In this document: positions 19,474 through 27,827 of the stretch, piece after piece
How the letters are laid out: each line of letters begins with the position of its first letter
How positions within the stretch are numbered: position 1 is the stretch's first letter
DNA from: Campylobacterales bacterium
GTDB lineage: Bacteria; Campylobacterota; Campylobacteria; Campylobacterales; QNZT01
Assembly: GCA_027068765.1 (NCBI GenBank)
Contig: JAMOMC010000091.1
Location: forward strand, 1 to 35,244
DNA length: 35,244 bases
Direction of reading: 5' to 3'
Notes under the pieces: model-generated
Seen by the model: the letters and a program-made list of their open reading frames with translations, nothing else
What the model was told of the DNA's origin: nothing
Database searches by the model: none
Program-made: the position numbers and the translations under genes

Positions 19474-20865
19474 ATGAGTACAAGGATAGAAAAAGATACA
19501 ATGGGAGAGATACAAGTACCAAAAGATGCATATTGGGCGGCACAAACTCAAAGGAGTATACATAACTTTGCAATTGGTGAAGAGAAGATGCCTTATGAGA
19601 TTACAAGAGGCTTTTCATACTTAAAAAAAGCAGTTGCTCTTGTAAATAAAGATCTGGGAAAGTTAGATGCAAAAAAAGCGGATGCGATTGCTAAAGCTGC
19701 TGATGATATGCTTGATGGAAAACTTGATGACAACTATCCACTTGTTGTTTGGCAGACAGGTTCTGGTACTCAATCAAATATGAACAATAATGAAGTTTTA
19801 GCAAATCGTGCAACTGAGATTTTAGGTGGTGATTTTAGAGTCGAAAAATTAGTACATCCAAATGATGATGTAAACAAATCTCAAAGCTCAAATGATACTT
19901 ATCCAACAGCTCTTCATATCGCTGCTATTATTGCTGTAGAAGAGAGTCTGCTTCCTGCTATTTTAAAATTAAAAAATACACTTGATGAGAAGTCAGCTAA
20001 GTTTGAGTCAATTGTAAAAATAGGAAGAACACATCTCCAAGATGCAACACCTATAACTCTTGGGCAAGAGATAAGTGGCTGGAGTGAGATGCTTAAAAAA
20101 TCACACAAGATGATAGATACTTCACTTGAAGCTGTAAGAGAGTTAGCTCTTGGTGGAACTGCTGTTGGAACAGGTTTAAATGCTCATCCAGAGTTAGGTG
20201 AGAGAGTTGCTAAAAAAATATCCCAGTTAACAGGACACGATTTTATAACAGCACCAAATAAATTTCACGCACTTACTTCTCATGATGCACTTGTTTTTAC
20301 TCACGGAGCCATAAAAGCACTATCTGCTGATATGATGAAAATAGCGAATGATGTAAGATGGTTAGCTTCGGGTCCAAGGTGTGGAATTGGTGAAATTTCT
20401 ATTCCTGAAAATGAACCAGGAAGTTCAATCATGCCTGGAAAAGTAAATCCAACTCAAAGTGAAGCTGTAACTATGGTCACTTGTCAAGTTATGGGAAATG
20501 ATGTGGCAATTGGGGTTGCTGCATCTCAAGGTAACTTTGAGTTAAATGTATTTAAGCCAGTAATTGCATATAATTTTTTACAATCAGTTAGACTTATGAG
20601 TGATTCTATTGTCTCATTTAATGATAATTGTGCAGTAGGAATTGAGCCAAATGTGGAAAATATAGATCATTTTTTACATAACTCATTGATGTTAGTAACA
20701 GCTTTAAATCCTCATATTGGGTATGAAAATGCAGCAAAGATTGCAAAAACAGCTCATAAAAATGGTACAACTTTAAAAGAAGAGACTATAAACTTGGGCT
20801 TTTTAACAGAGGATGAGTTTGATAAGTATGTTAAACCAGAAGATATGATAGCACCAAAAGCATAA
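19474..20865 (+). CDS. fumC: fumarate hydratase class II
   Basis: [75 protein letters not shown]. Confidence 0.97.
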   Translation: MSTRIEKDTMGEIQVPKDAYWAAQTQRSIHNFAIGEEKMPYEITRGFSYLKKAVALVNKDLGKLDAKKADAIAKAADDMLDGKLDDNYPLVVWQTGSGTQSNMNNNEVLANRATEILGGDFRVEKLVHPNDDVNKSQSSNDTYPTALHIAAIIAVEESLLPAILKLKNTLDEKSAKFESIVKIGRTHLQDATPITLGQEISGWSEMLKKSHKMIDTSLEAVRELALGGTAVGTGLNAHPELGERVAKKISQLTGHDFITAPNKFHALTSHDALVFTHGAIKALSADMMKIANDVRWLASGPRCGIGEISIPENEPGSSIMPGKVNPTQSEAVTMVTCQVMGNDVAIGVAASQGNFELNVFKPVIAYNFLQSVRLMSDSIVSFNDNCAVGIEPNVENIDHFLHNSLMLVTALNPHIGYENAAKIAKTAHKNGTTLKEETINLGFLTEDEFDKYVKPEDMIAPKA

Positions 20866-20901
20866 AAAAATTTTAAGTAAATCTAACTACAAGGAGATTA
20901 T

Positions 20902-22074
20902 ATGAATATACACGAGTATCAGGCGAAGCAGATTTTTAATAAGTATGGCATACCAACACCTAAAGGATTACTTGCTTTAAGTGTGGATGAAGCGGTTTTA
21001 AATGCTAAAGAGCTTGGCGGACCTATTTGGGTTGTGAAAGCACAAATCCATGCAGGTGGTCGAGGGCTTGGTGGTGGTGTAAAACTAGCTAAAAGTTTAG
21101 ATGAAGTTAAGCAGTTTGCTGATGAGATACTTGGCATGACTTTGGTGACTCATCAAACTGGACCTGAAGGAAAGCTTGTTAAAAAACTCTATATTGAAGA
21201 TGGTGCAGATATAAAAGATGAGCTTTATCTTTCTGTTGTATTAGATAGAAAGTTAGAGATGCCTCTTATTATGGCTTCAACTGAAGGTGGTATGGATATT
21301 GAGACTGTAGCTGAAGAGACTCCTGAAAAAATTATTACAATCCCTGTTGATCCTGCTATTGGTTTTCAGGGTTTTCACGGGAGAGAACTTGCATTTGGTC
21401 TGGGTATAACAGATAAGGGTGAGCAGAAAAATATCATCACATTCGCAAAAAAACTATATCAACTTTATATGGATAATGATGCTGAAATGATTGAGATAAA
21501 TCCACTTGTAAAAACAGGAAGTGGTGAATTTATCGCACTTGATGGAAAAATGGGATTTGATAACTCAGCTCTTGGGAGACAACCTGATATTTTAGCTATG
21601 AGAGATCTTAGTGAAGAGGATGCGGATGAAGTTGAAGCTTCTAAATATGGTCTATCTTATGTAGCACTTGATGGTGAGATTGGTTGTATGGTAAATGGAG
21701 CTGGACTTGCTATGGGGACTATGGATACTATAAATTATATGGGTGGAACACCTGCTAACTTTTTAGATGTTGGAGGGAGTGCTAATGCTGAAACTGTTGC
21801 AAAAGGTTTTGAGATAATTTTGAAAAACCCTAAAGTGAAAGCGATTTTTGTAAATATTTTTGGTGGAATTGTAAGATGTGACAGAATTGCAAATGGTATT
21901 ATTGAAGCCACAAAGATTACAGATGTTAATGTACCTGTTATTGTTAGACTTGATGGTACAAATGCGATAGAGGCTTCTGAAATTTTGAAAAAAGCAAATA
22001 TTGCAAATTTAATTGTTGGCAATGATTTAGGTGATGGAGCTGCAAAAGCAGTTGCAGCAGCGAAAGGAGCATAA
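20902..22074 (+). CDS. sucC: succinyl-CoA synthetase (ADP-forming) beta subunit
   Basis: MNIHEYQAKQIFNKYGIPTPKG, WVVKAQIHAGGRGLGGGVKLA, EINPLV, NFLDVGGSANAETV, FVNIFGGIVRCD. Confidence 0.98.
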   Translation: MNIHEYQAKQIFNKYGIPTPKGLLALSVDEAVLNAKELGGPIWVVKAQIHAGGRGLGGGVKLAKSLDEVKQFADEILGMTLVTHQTGPEGKLVKKLYIEDGADIKDELYLSVVLDRKLEMPLIMASTEGGMDIETVAEETPEKIITIPVDPAIGFQGFHGRELAFGLGITDKGEQKNIITFAKKLYQLYMDNDAEMIEINPLVKTGSGEFIALDGKMGFDNSALGRQPDILAMRDLSEEDADEVEASKYGLSYVALDGEIGCMVNGAGLAMGTMDTINYMGGTPANFLDVGGSANAETVAKGFEIILKNPKVKAIFVNIFGGIVRCDRIANGIIEATKITDVNVPVIVRLDGTNAIEASEILKKANIANLIVGNDLGDGAAKAVAAAKGA

Positions 22075-22953
22075 ATGAGTATATTAGTAAACAAAGATAC
22101 AAAGGTAATTGTACAAGGTTTTACGGGGAAAGAGGGAAGTTTTCATGCTGAACAATGTATCGCATATGGTACTAATATTGTAGGTGGTGTTACTCCAAAT
22201 AAAGGAGGACAAGAGCATCTAGGTAAACCAGTTTTTAATACAGTGAATGAAGCTGTTAATAAGACAGGGGCAACTGTTAGTATGATTTTTGTTCCACCTG
22301 CATTTGTTGGTGATGCGGTTATGGAAGCGGCTGAGGCTGGAATTGAGTTAGCTGTTATTATAACAGAAGGTGCTCCTGTAAAAGATATGCAAGCAGCTAA
22401 AGCTCATGCTACAAAACATAACATGATGACAATTGGACCAAACTGCCCTGGTATTATCACAGCTGATGAGTGCAAGATTGGTATTATGCCAGGTTTTATT
22501 TTTAAAAAAGGTAATGTTGGACTTATATCAAAGTCTGGAACATTAACTTATGAGGGTGCAAATCAAGTTTGCAATGAGGGGTATGGTATTACGACAGCAG
22601 TTGGAATAGGTGGAGATCCGATAATTGGTCTCTCATATAATCAAATACTACCAATGTTTGAAGCAGACCCTGAGACTGAAGCAATTGTAATGATAGGTGA
22701 GATTGGTGGAGATTTAGAAATTCAAGCTGCTAAACTTATAAAAGAGCAAATTACTAAACCAGTTGTTGCATTTATCGCTGGACAGACAGCTCCTAAAGGT
22801 AAGACTATGGGTCATGCAGGAGCTATTGTGAGTGGTAGTGCAGGAACTGCAAAAGAGAAGATGGAAGCATTAGAAGCGGCAGGCGTGAAAGTTGTTGTAA
22901 GCCCGGCAGAGATTGGTAAAGCAATCGCTGAAGTATTAGCAAATAAAAAATAG
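22075..22953 (+). CDS. sucD: succinyl-CoA synthetase alpha subunit
   Basis: [77 protein letters not shown]. Confidence 0.98.
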   Translation: MSILVNKDTKVIVQGFTGKEGSFHAEQCIAYGTNIVGGVTPNKGGQEHLGKPVFNTVNEAVNKTGATVSMIFVPPAFVGDAVMEAAEAGIELAVIITEGAPVKDMQAAKAHATKHNMMTIGPNCPGIITADECKIGIMPGFIFKKGNVGLISKSGTLTYEGANQVCNEGYGITTAVGIGGDPIIGLSYNQILPMFEADPETEAIVMIGEIGGDLEIQAAKLIKEQITKPVVAFIAGQTAPKGKTMGHAGAIVSGSAGTAKEKMEALEAAGVKVVVSPAEIGKAIAEVLANKK

Positions 22954-22963
22954 GAGAAATTTA

Positions 22964-23308
22964 ATGGAAAGTTTTAGAACAAAAAACCCAGGCGATCAAC
23001 CTGTGTGGATAAATACAAGCAACTGTAAAGCATGTGATATTTGTGTATCTGTATGCCCTGCAGGAGTATTAGGTATGATATATGCAGATTCATCAACGCT
23101 TGGTGCGATGATTTCAATCGAACATCCTGAGTCTTGTATAGGTTGCAATGATTGTGAGCTTAATTGTCCAGATTTTGCTATTTTTGTAGCAGATAAGCAA
23201 GAGTATAAAGCAGCAGGACATAGTTTTGCAAAATTAACAGACGAAGCAAAAGCTAGACAAGCAGCAGTAGCTGCAAATAATTTTATGTCACTAGAAGGAG
23301 CTAAATAA
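22964..23308 (+). CDS. oorD: 2-oxoglutarate:acceptor (ferredoxin) oxidoreductase delta subunit, 2x[4Fe-4S]
   Basis: CKACDICVSVCP and CIGCNDCELNCP ferredoxin motifs, directly upstream of oorA. Confidence 0.93.
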   Translation: MESFRTKNPGDQPVWINTSNCKACDICVSVCPAGVLGMIYADSSTLGAMISIEHPESCIGCNDCELNCPDFAIFVADKQEYKAAGHSFAKLTDEAKARQAAVAANNFMSLEGAK

Positions 23309-24441
23309 TGGCAACAAGAGAGATAATTTCAACTGGTAACGAATTAGCAGCAATTGCTGCAGTTGATGCTGGATGTACATTTTTTGGTGGATATCCATTA
23401 ACACCGTCAAGTGAAATAATGCATACTATTTCAGATTTTTTACCCGAAGTTGGCGGTACTTGTATTCAGATGGAAGATGAGATAGGGGCAATTTGTGCTG
23501 TTATTGGTGCAGGAATGTCAGGCGTTAGGACAATGACAGGAACTTCTGGTCCAGGCATGAGTCTAAAAGCTGAAAACTTAGGTTTAGCACAGATGGCAGA
23601 AGTGCCGTTGGTTTGTGTAAATGTTATGAGAGGTGGTCCATCAACTGGTCTTCCAACTCGTGTATCTCAAGGAGATATTTTACAGTCTAAAAACCCAAGT
23701 CATGGCGATTATAAATCAATCACTCTTTGTGCTGGTAGTTTGGCTGAGTGTTATACAGAGGTTGTTAGAGCTTTTAATATAGCTGATCGTTTTATGCAGC
23801 CGGTAATTGTTTTATTAGATGAAACTATAGGTCATATGCACGGAAAAGCTATGCTTCCAACAAAAGAGGAAGTAAAAGCTGGAATTGTTCCTAGAAAAAG
23901 CTTTGATGGTCCGGCTGAAGAGTACTTTCCATATCAGTGTGGACCAACTGAGCCTGCGGTTTTAAACCCAATGTTTAAAGGGTATAGATACCATTTTACT
24001 GGTCTTCATCATGATAAAAGAGGTTTTCCAACTGAAGAGATAGAGACTTGTAGAAAGCTTATTCAAAGACTTGAAGATAAGGTTGAAGCACATAAAGATG
24101 AGATTGAATCTTATGAAGAGTTTATGATGGATGATGCAGAAGTTATGATTATTGCATATGGTTCTGTATCTTTGGCTGCTAAAGAGTCTATTAGGCATTT
24201 AAGAGCTGATGGCATTAAAGCTGGTCTTTTTAGACCTATAACTATTTGGCCATCTCCTGCTGAAAAGATGAAAGAGTATGCAGATAAGATTGAGAAAATA
24301 TTGGTAGTTGAGTTAAATATCGGTCAATTTCATAGCGAAGTTGAGAGAGCTACTTCAAGATTAGATATTGAGGGTCTCTTTAAAGTAAATGGAAGACCAA
24401 TCTCTCCACATGAAATAGTTAGTAAAGTAAAGGAGTTATAA
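23308..24441 (+). CDS. oorA: 2-oxoglutarate:acceptor oxidoreductase alpha subunit
   Basis: GNELAAIAAVDAGCTFFGGYPLTPSSEIMH, QMEDEIGAICAVIGAGMSGVRTMTGTSGPGMSLKAENLG. Confidence 0.95.
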   Translation: MATREIISTGNELAAIAAVDAGCTFFGGYPLTPSSEIMHTISDFLPEVGGTCIQMEDEIGAICAVIGAGMSGVRTMTGTSGPGMSLKAENLGLAQMAEVPLVCVNVMRGGPSTGLPTRVSQGDILQSKNPSHGDYKSITLCAGSLAECYTEVVRAFNIADRFMQPVIVLLDETIGHMHGKAMLPTKEEVKAGIVPRKSFDGPAEEYFPYQCGPTEPAVLNPMFKGYRYHFTGLHHDKRGFPTEEIETCRKLIQRLEDKVEAHKDEIESYEEFMMDDAEVMIIAYGSVSLAAKESIRHLRADGIKAGLFRPITIWPSPAEKMKEYADKIEKILVVELNIGQFHSEVERATSRLDIEGLFKVNGRPISPHEIVSKVKEL

Positions 24442-24442
24442 G

Positions 24443-25300
24443 ATGGCATTTAATTATGAAAAATATTTAAGAATTGAAAAAATGCCGACACTTTGGTGTT
24501 GGGGGTGTGGTGATGGTGTTATACTTAAAGCCTTTGTAAGAGCTGTTGAAAAGATGGGTTGGAATCAAGATGATGTATGTGTAGTTTCTGGGATCGGATG
24601 CTCAGGAAGATTTTCATCATATGTTGATTTTAACACAGTTCACACAACTCATGGTAGGACTGTAGCTTATGCAACTGGTATTAAGTTAGCTAATCCAACA
24701 AAGCATGTTATCTGTGTGGCAGGTGATGGGGATGCATTGGCGATTGGTGGTAACCATACAATTCACGGATGTAGAAGAAATATTGATATGACTATGATTG
24801 TAATTAATAACTTTATTTATGGTTTAACAAACTCTCAGACTTCTCCTACTACTCCAAAAGGTATGTGGACAGTAACCCAAAAAGCTGGAAATATTGATCC
24901 TACTTTTGATACTTGTGCGTTGGCGATTGCATCTGGTGCTTCGTTTGTAGCAAGAGAGAGTATGATTGATCCTAAAAAGTTAGAAAAGATGTTTGTTGCT
25001 GCATTTTCACATAAAGGTTTTTCAATGGCAGAAGCATTATCAAATTGCCATATTAACTTAGGTCGTAAAAATAAAATGGTAAGTGCTATGGATAACCTTC
25101 AATGGATTGATGATATTACTATGCCTAAAAAGAAATATGATGAGTTAAGTAAAGAGGAGCAAATAAATATACTCCCTACTGGTATTTTACACCATGATAC
25201 AGAGGCTGATGAGTATTGTGATATGAATGAAGAGATTATAAAAGTACATCAAGGTAAGAGAAATAAAATTACTCAAGATGACTTTACTAAAAAAATATAA
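24443..25300 (+). CDS. oorB: 2-oxoglutarate:acceptor oxidoreductase beta subunit (TPP-binding)
   Basis: TLWCWGCGDGVILKAFVRA, SGIGCSGRFSSYVDF, VICVAGDGDALAIGGNHTIHGCRRNIDMTMIVINNFIYGLTNSQTSPTTP. Confidence 0.95.
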   Translation: MAFNYEKYLRIEKMPTLWCWGCGDGVILKAFVRAVEKMGWNQDDVCVVSGIGCSGRFSSYVDFNTVHTTHGRTVAYATGIKLANPTKHVICVAGDGDALAIGGNHTIHGCRRNIDMTMIVINNFIYGLTNSQTSPTTPKGMWTVTQKAGNIDPTFDTCALAIASGASFVARESMIDPKKLEKMFVAAFSHKGFSMAEALSNCHINLGRKNKMVSAMDNLQWIDDITMPKKKYDELSKEEQINILPTGILHHDTEADEYCDMNEEIIKVHQGKRNKITQDDFTKKI

Positions 25301-25309
25301 GGAGACATA

Positions 25310-25864
25310 GTGGCACGAACTTTGATGAGATTTACAGGTGTTGGTGGACAAGGTGTTCTTCTTGCCGGTGAGATTTTTGCAGCTGCAAAAATTAAAACTG
25401 GTGGATATGGACTAAAAACTGCAACTTATACATCACAGGTTAGAGGTGGACCAACTGTTGTTGATATCACTTTGGATGATAATGAAATCTATTACCCTTA
25501 TGCAAATGATGGTGAAATTGGTTTTATGTTATCAGTTGCAGATGTAAGTTATAAATCATTTAAAAATGGTGTTCAAGATGGTGGTGTTATAGTTATTGAC
25601 CCTAATCTTGTTCATCCAACTGATGAAGATAGAAAAAAGTGGAATATTATTGAGATACCTATCATCTCTATTGCTAAAGAAGAGGTAGGGAATGTTATTA
25701 CTCAATCAGTTGTAGCACTTGCTATTGCAAACACTATGATGAATGCAATTGATAAAGATACTCTTATTGATGTTATGCTTTCAAAAGTACCACCTAAGGT
25801 TCATGATGTGAATAAAGTAGCATATGAGCTTGGTGAGAAGTATGCTAAAGAAGCTATGGCTTAG
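25310..25864 (+). CDS. oorC: 2-oxoglutarate:acceptor oxidoreductase gamma subunit
   Basis: RFTGVGGQGVLLAGEIFAAAKIKTGGYGLKTATYTSQVRGGPTVVDITL. GTG start at 25310 after AAGGAGACATA. Confidence 0.94.
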   Translation: MARTLMRFTGVGGQGVLLAGEIFAAAKIKTGGYGLKTATYTSQVRGGPTVVDITLDDNEIYYPYANDGEIGFMLSVADVSYKSFKNGVQDGGVIVIDPNLVHPTDEDRKKWNIIEIPIISIAKEEVGNVITQSVVALAIANTMMNAIDKDTLIDVMLSKVPPKVHDVNKVAYELGEKYAKEAMA

Positions 25865-25872
25865 ATTAATAT

Positions 25873-25901
25873 TTAGAGTTTGGGAATTTTCCAAGCTCTA
25901 A
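25873..25901 (+). terminator. putative terminator after the oor genes
   Basis: TTAGAGTTTGG-GAATTTT-CCAAGCTCTAA (11-bp stem, one G-T), followed by an A/T-rich tail. Confidence 0.55.
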
Positions 25902-26072
25902 ATAAAATATTTATATTTGATTTGTGTACAAATATAATTTTAACTACACTTCCCCCTTTCATGTTTTTTCAAGAATACTTATTCAGAGGCTCAAATAAAT
26001 AATCAAAGTAATCATTGTAGAAATTTCAGCTAAAGGATGTTATTATAAAATGAAAAGGGTTATCATAAAATC

Positions 26073-26510
26073 ATGAGAAACAATCAACAATCATCAGCAA
26101 CAAATTGGAATCTTGCATTTTTTGCTTGGTTAGTAGCTATTATCGCTACTTTAGGGAGTCTATTTTTTAGTGAAGTTATGGAGTTTCCTCCTTGTACTTT
26201 TTGTTGGTATCAGAGAATTTTGATGTATCCTTTGGTTTTTATCTTTCTTGTTGGGCTTTTCCCATTTGATAAAAATGTGGTTAGATATGCTTTTCCGCTT
26301 GCTTTTGTAGGTTGGCTAATAGCTATTTATCACAATCTTTTACAGTATGAAATTATACCAGAGAGTGCAGCACCTTGTTCACAAGGAGTACCTTGTTCGG
26401 CTAAATATATCTCTTGGTTTGATATATTAACAATCCCTATGCTATCATTAATTGCATTTTCGATTATATTGATTTTGCTAATTATATTAAAAAAAAGGTT
26501 ATCATCATGA
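26073..26510 (+). CDS. disulfide bond formation protein DsbB/BdbC-like
   Basis: Four-TM profile; CTFCWYQRILMYPL (CXXC) and CSQGVPC second cysteine pair. Confidence 0.88.
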   Translation: MRNNQQSSATNWNLAFFAWLVAIIATLGSLFFSEVMEFPPCTFCWYQRILMYPLVFIFLVGLFPFDKNVVRYAFPLAFVGWLIAIYHNLLQYEIIPESAAPCSQGVPCSAKYISWFDILTIPMLSLIAFSIILILLIILKKRLSS

Positions 26511-27151
26511 ATAAACAAAAAGTTATACTGTTTTCCATTATTGGATTGGCACTGTTATTTGTACTTGGGAGTTATCTTTATAAAGGTAGTCAAAGTGAGA
26601 AGATAGATGAAATATCTAAGAGTAATAATGAAGTTTTTATAAGAGAACACTCTACCATAGTAGGTCCTGAAGATGCAAAGGTGACTCTTGTTGAGTTTTT
26701 TGATCCAGCTTGTGAAGCTTGTAGAGCTTTTTATCCACTTGTTAAAAAGATTATGCAAGAGAATCCTGGTCAAATTAGACATGTTTTCAGATATGCGCCA
26801 TTTCATCCTGATTCTGATTATATAGTGAAAATTTTAGAAGCTGCGAAAAAACAAGATAAATATTTTGAAGCATTAGAAGTTCTTTTTCACCACCAAAATA
26901 AGTGGGCAAGTCACCATAAACCAAATATTAAAATGGTATGGAGGATTTTACCAAGTGCAGGAATTGACACTGAAAAACTTCAAGAAGATTTGAAAGATCC
27001 AAAATTAGAGGCTATAGTTTTACAAGATATAGCAGATGCAAAAACTCTTGGTGTTAGAAAAACTCCAGGTTTCTTTGTAAATGGAAAGCCTTTACAAAAA
27101 TTTGGATATGAAGAGTTAAAAGCGATGATTAAATCTGAAATTGATAAATAA
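26507..27151 (+). CDS. DsbA/BdbD-like thiol:disulfide oxidoreductase, membrane-anchored
   Basis: N-terminal TM, VEFFDPACEACRAFYPLVKKIM (CEAC active site), GVRKTPGFFVNGKPL (cis-Pro loop). ATGA overlap with dsbB. Confidence 0.9.
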   Translation: MNKQKVILFSIIGLALLFVLGSYLYKGSQSEKIDEISKSNNEVFIREHSTIVGPEDAKVTLVEFFDPACEACRAFYPLVKKIMQENPGQIRHVFRYAPFHPDSDYIVKILEAAKKQDKYFEALEVLFHHQNKWASHHKPNIKMVWRILPSAGIDTEKLQEDLKDPKLEAIVLQDIADAKTLGVRKTPGFFVNGKPLQKFGYEELKAMIKSEIDK

Positions 27152-27160
27152 GGAATAATT

Positions 27161-27760
27161 ATGAAAAAAATACTTACACTGCTTGTTGCTTCTGTTTTAC
27201 TATTTTTTACAGCTTGTTCTGATTCAAAAGATGCAAAAGAGGTTAAAGAGACAAAAAGTGGGCCTAAAACATTTTTATTAAAAGATATAAACTCAGGGGC
27301 TCAGTATAACCTAAAAAAAACAGATGATGGTTTTGTTGTTGTGGGTCATGAGCATAAAGTTGTTATGTTTGATATGTATGCGACATATTGTGCCCCTTGT
27401 CAAAAAGAGGCTCAACACTTAACTGAACTTCAAGTAAAATATGCAGATAAGTTTTTGATAATTGCTCTTAATACTTTTGAAGAGGTTACAAATCAATATG
27501 TAAATGATGAGTTTAGATTTAAGTATGGAGGGTATTACTTTATAACTAACTCAAAACAAAATGAAGAGATTATATCTTTGATTCTTAAAGATATAGGCTA
27601 TAAAAGAACGATACAAATACCTTTTAAAGTTGTTTTAAAAGATGGAAAGTATCAGACATTAACGGACATCTACAAAGCTGATCCTGATAATAAATATTAT
27701 ATAGGTGAGATTGAGACAAAGACTATTGAAAAAGATCTTAAAGAGATTTTTAAAAAATAA
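27161..27760 (+). CDS. TlpA/ResA-like thioredoxin lipoprotein
   Basis: Lipobox-like LLFFTAC; VVMFDMYATYCAPCQKEAQHLTELQ (CAPC). Confidence 0.88.
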   Translation: MKKILTLLVASVLLFFTACSDSKDAKEVKETKSGPKTFLLKDINSGAQYNLKKTDDGFVVVGHEHKVVMFDMYATYCAPCQKEAQHLTELQVKYADKFLIIALNTFEEVTNQYVNDEFRFKYGGYYFITNSKQNEEIISLILKDIGYKRTIQIPFKVVLKDGKYQTLTDIYKADPDNKYYIGEIETKTIEKDLKEIFKK

Positions 27761-27762
27761 TT

Positions 27763-27794
27763 TAGAGTGATATTTTAGGTATCACTCTAGTTTT
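27763..27794 (+). terminator. intrinsic terminator after the TlpA-like gene
   Basis: TAGAGTGATA-TTTTAGG-TATCACTCTA (perfect 10-bp stem) followed by GTTTT. Confidence 0.75.
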
Positions 27795-27827
27795 AAAAAA
27801 CCTTTTTTTCTCTTAATTGGAGGTAAA

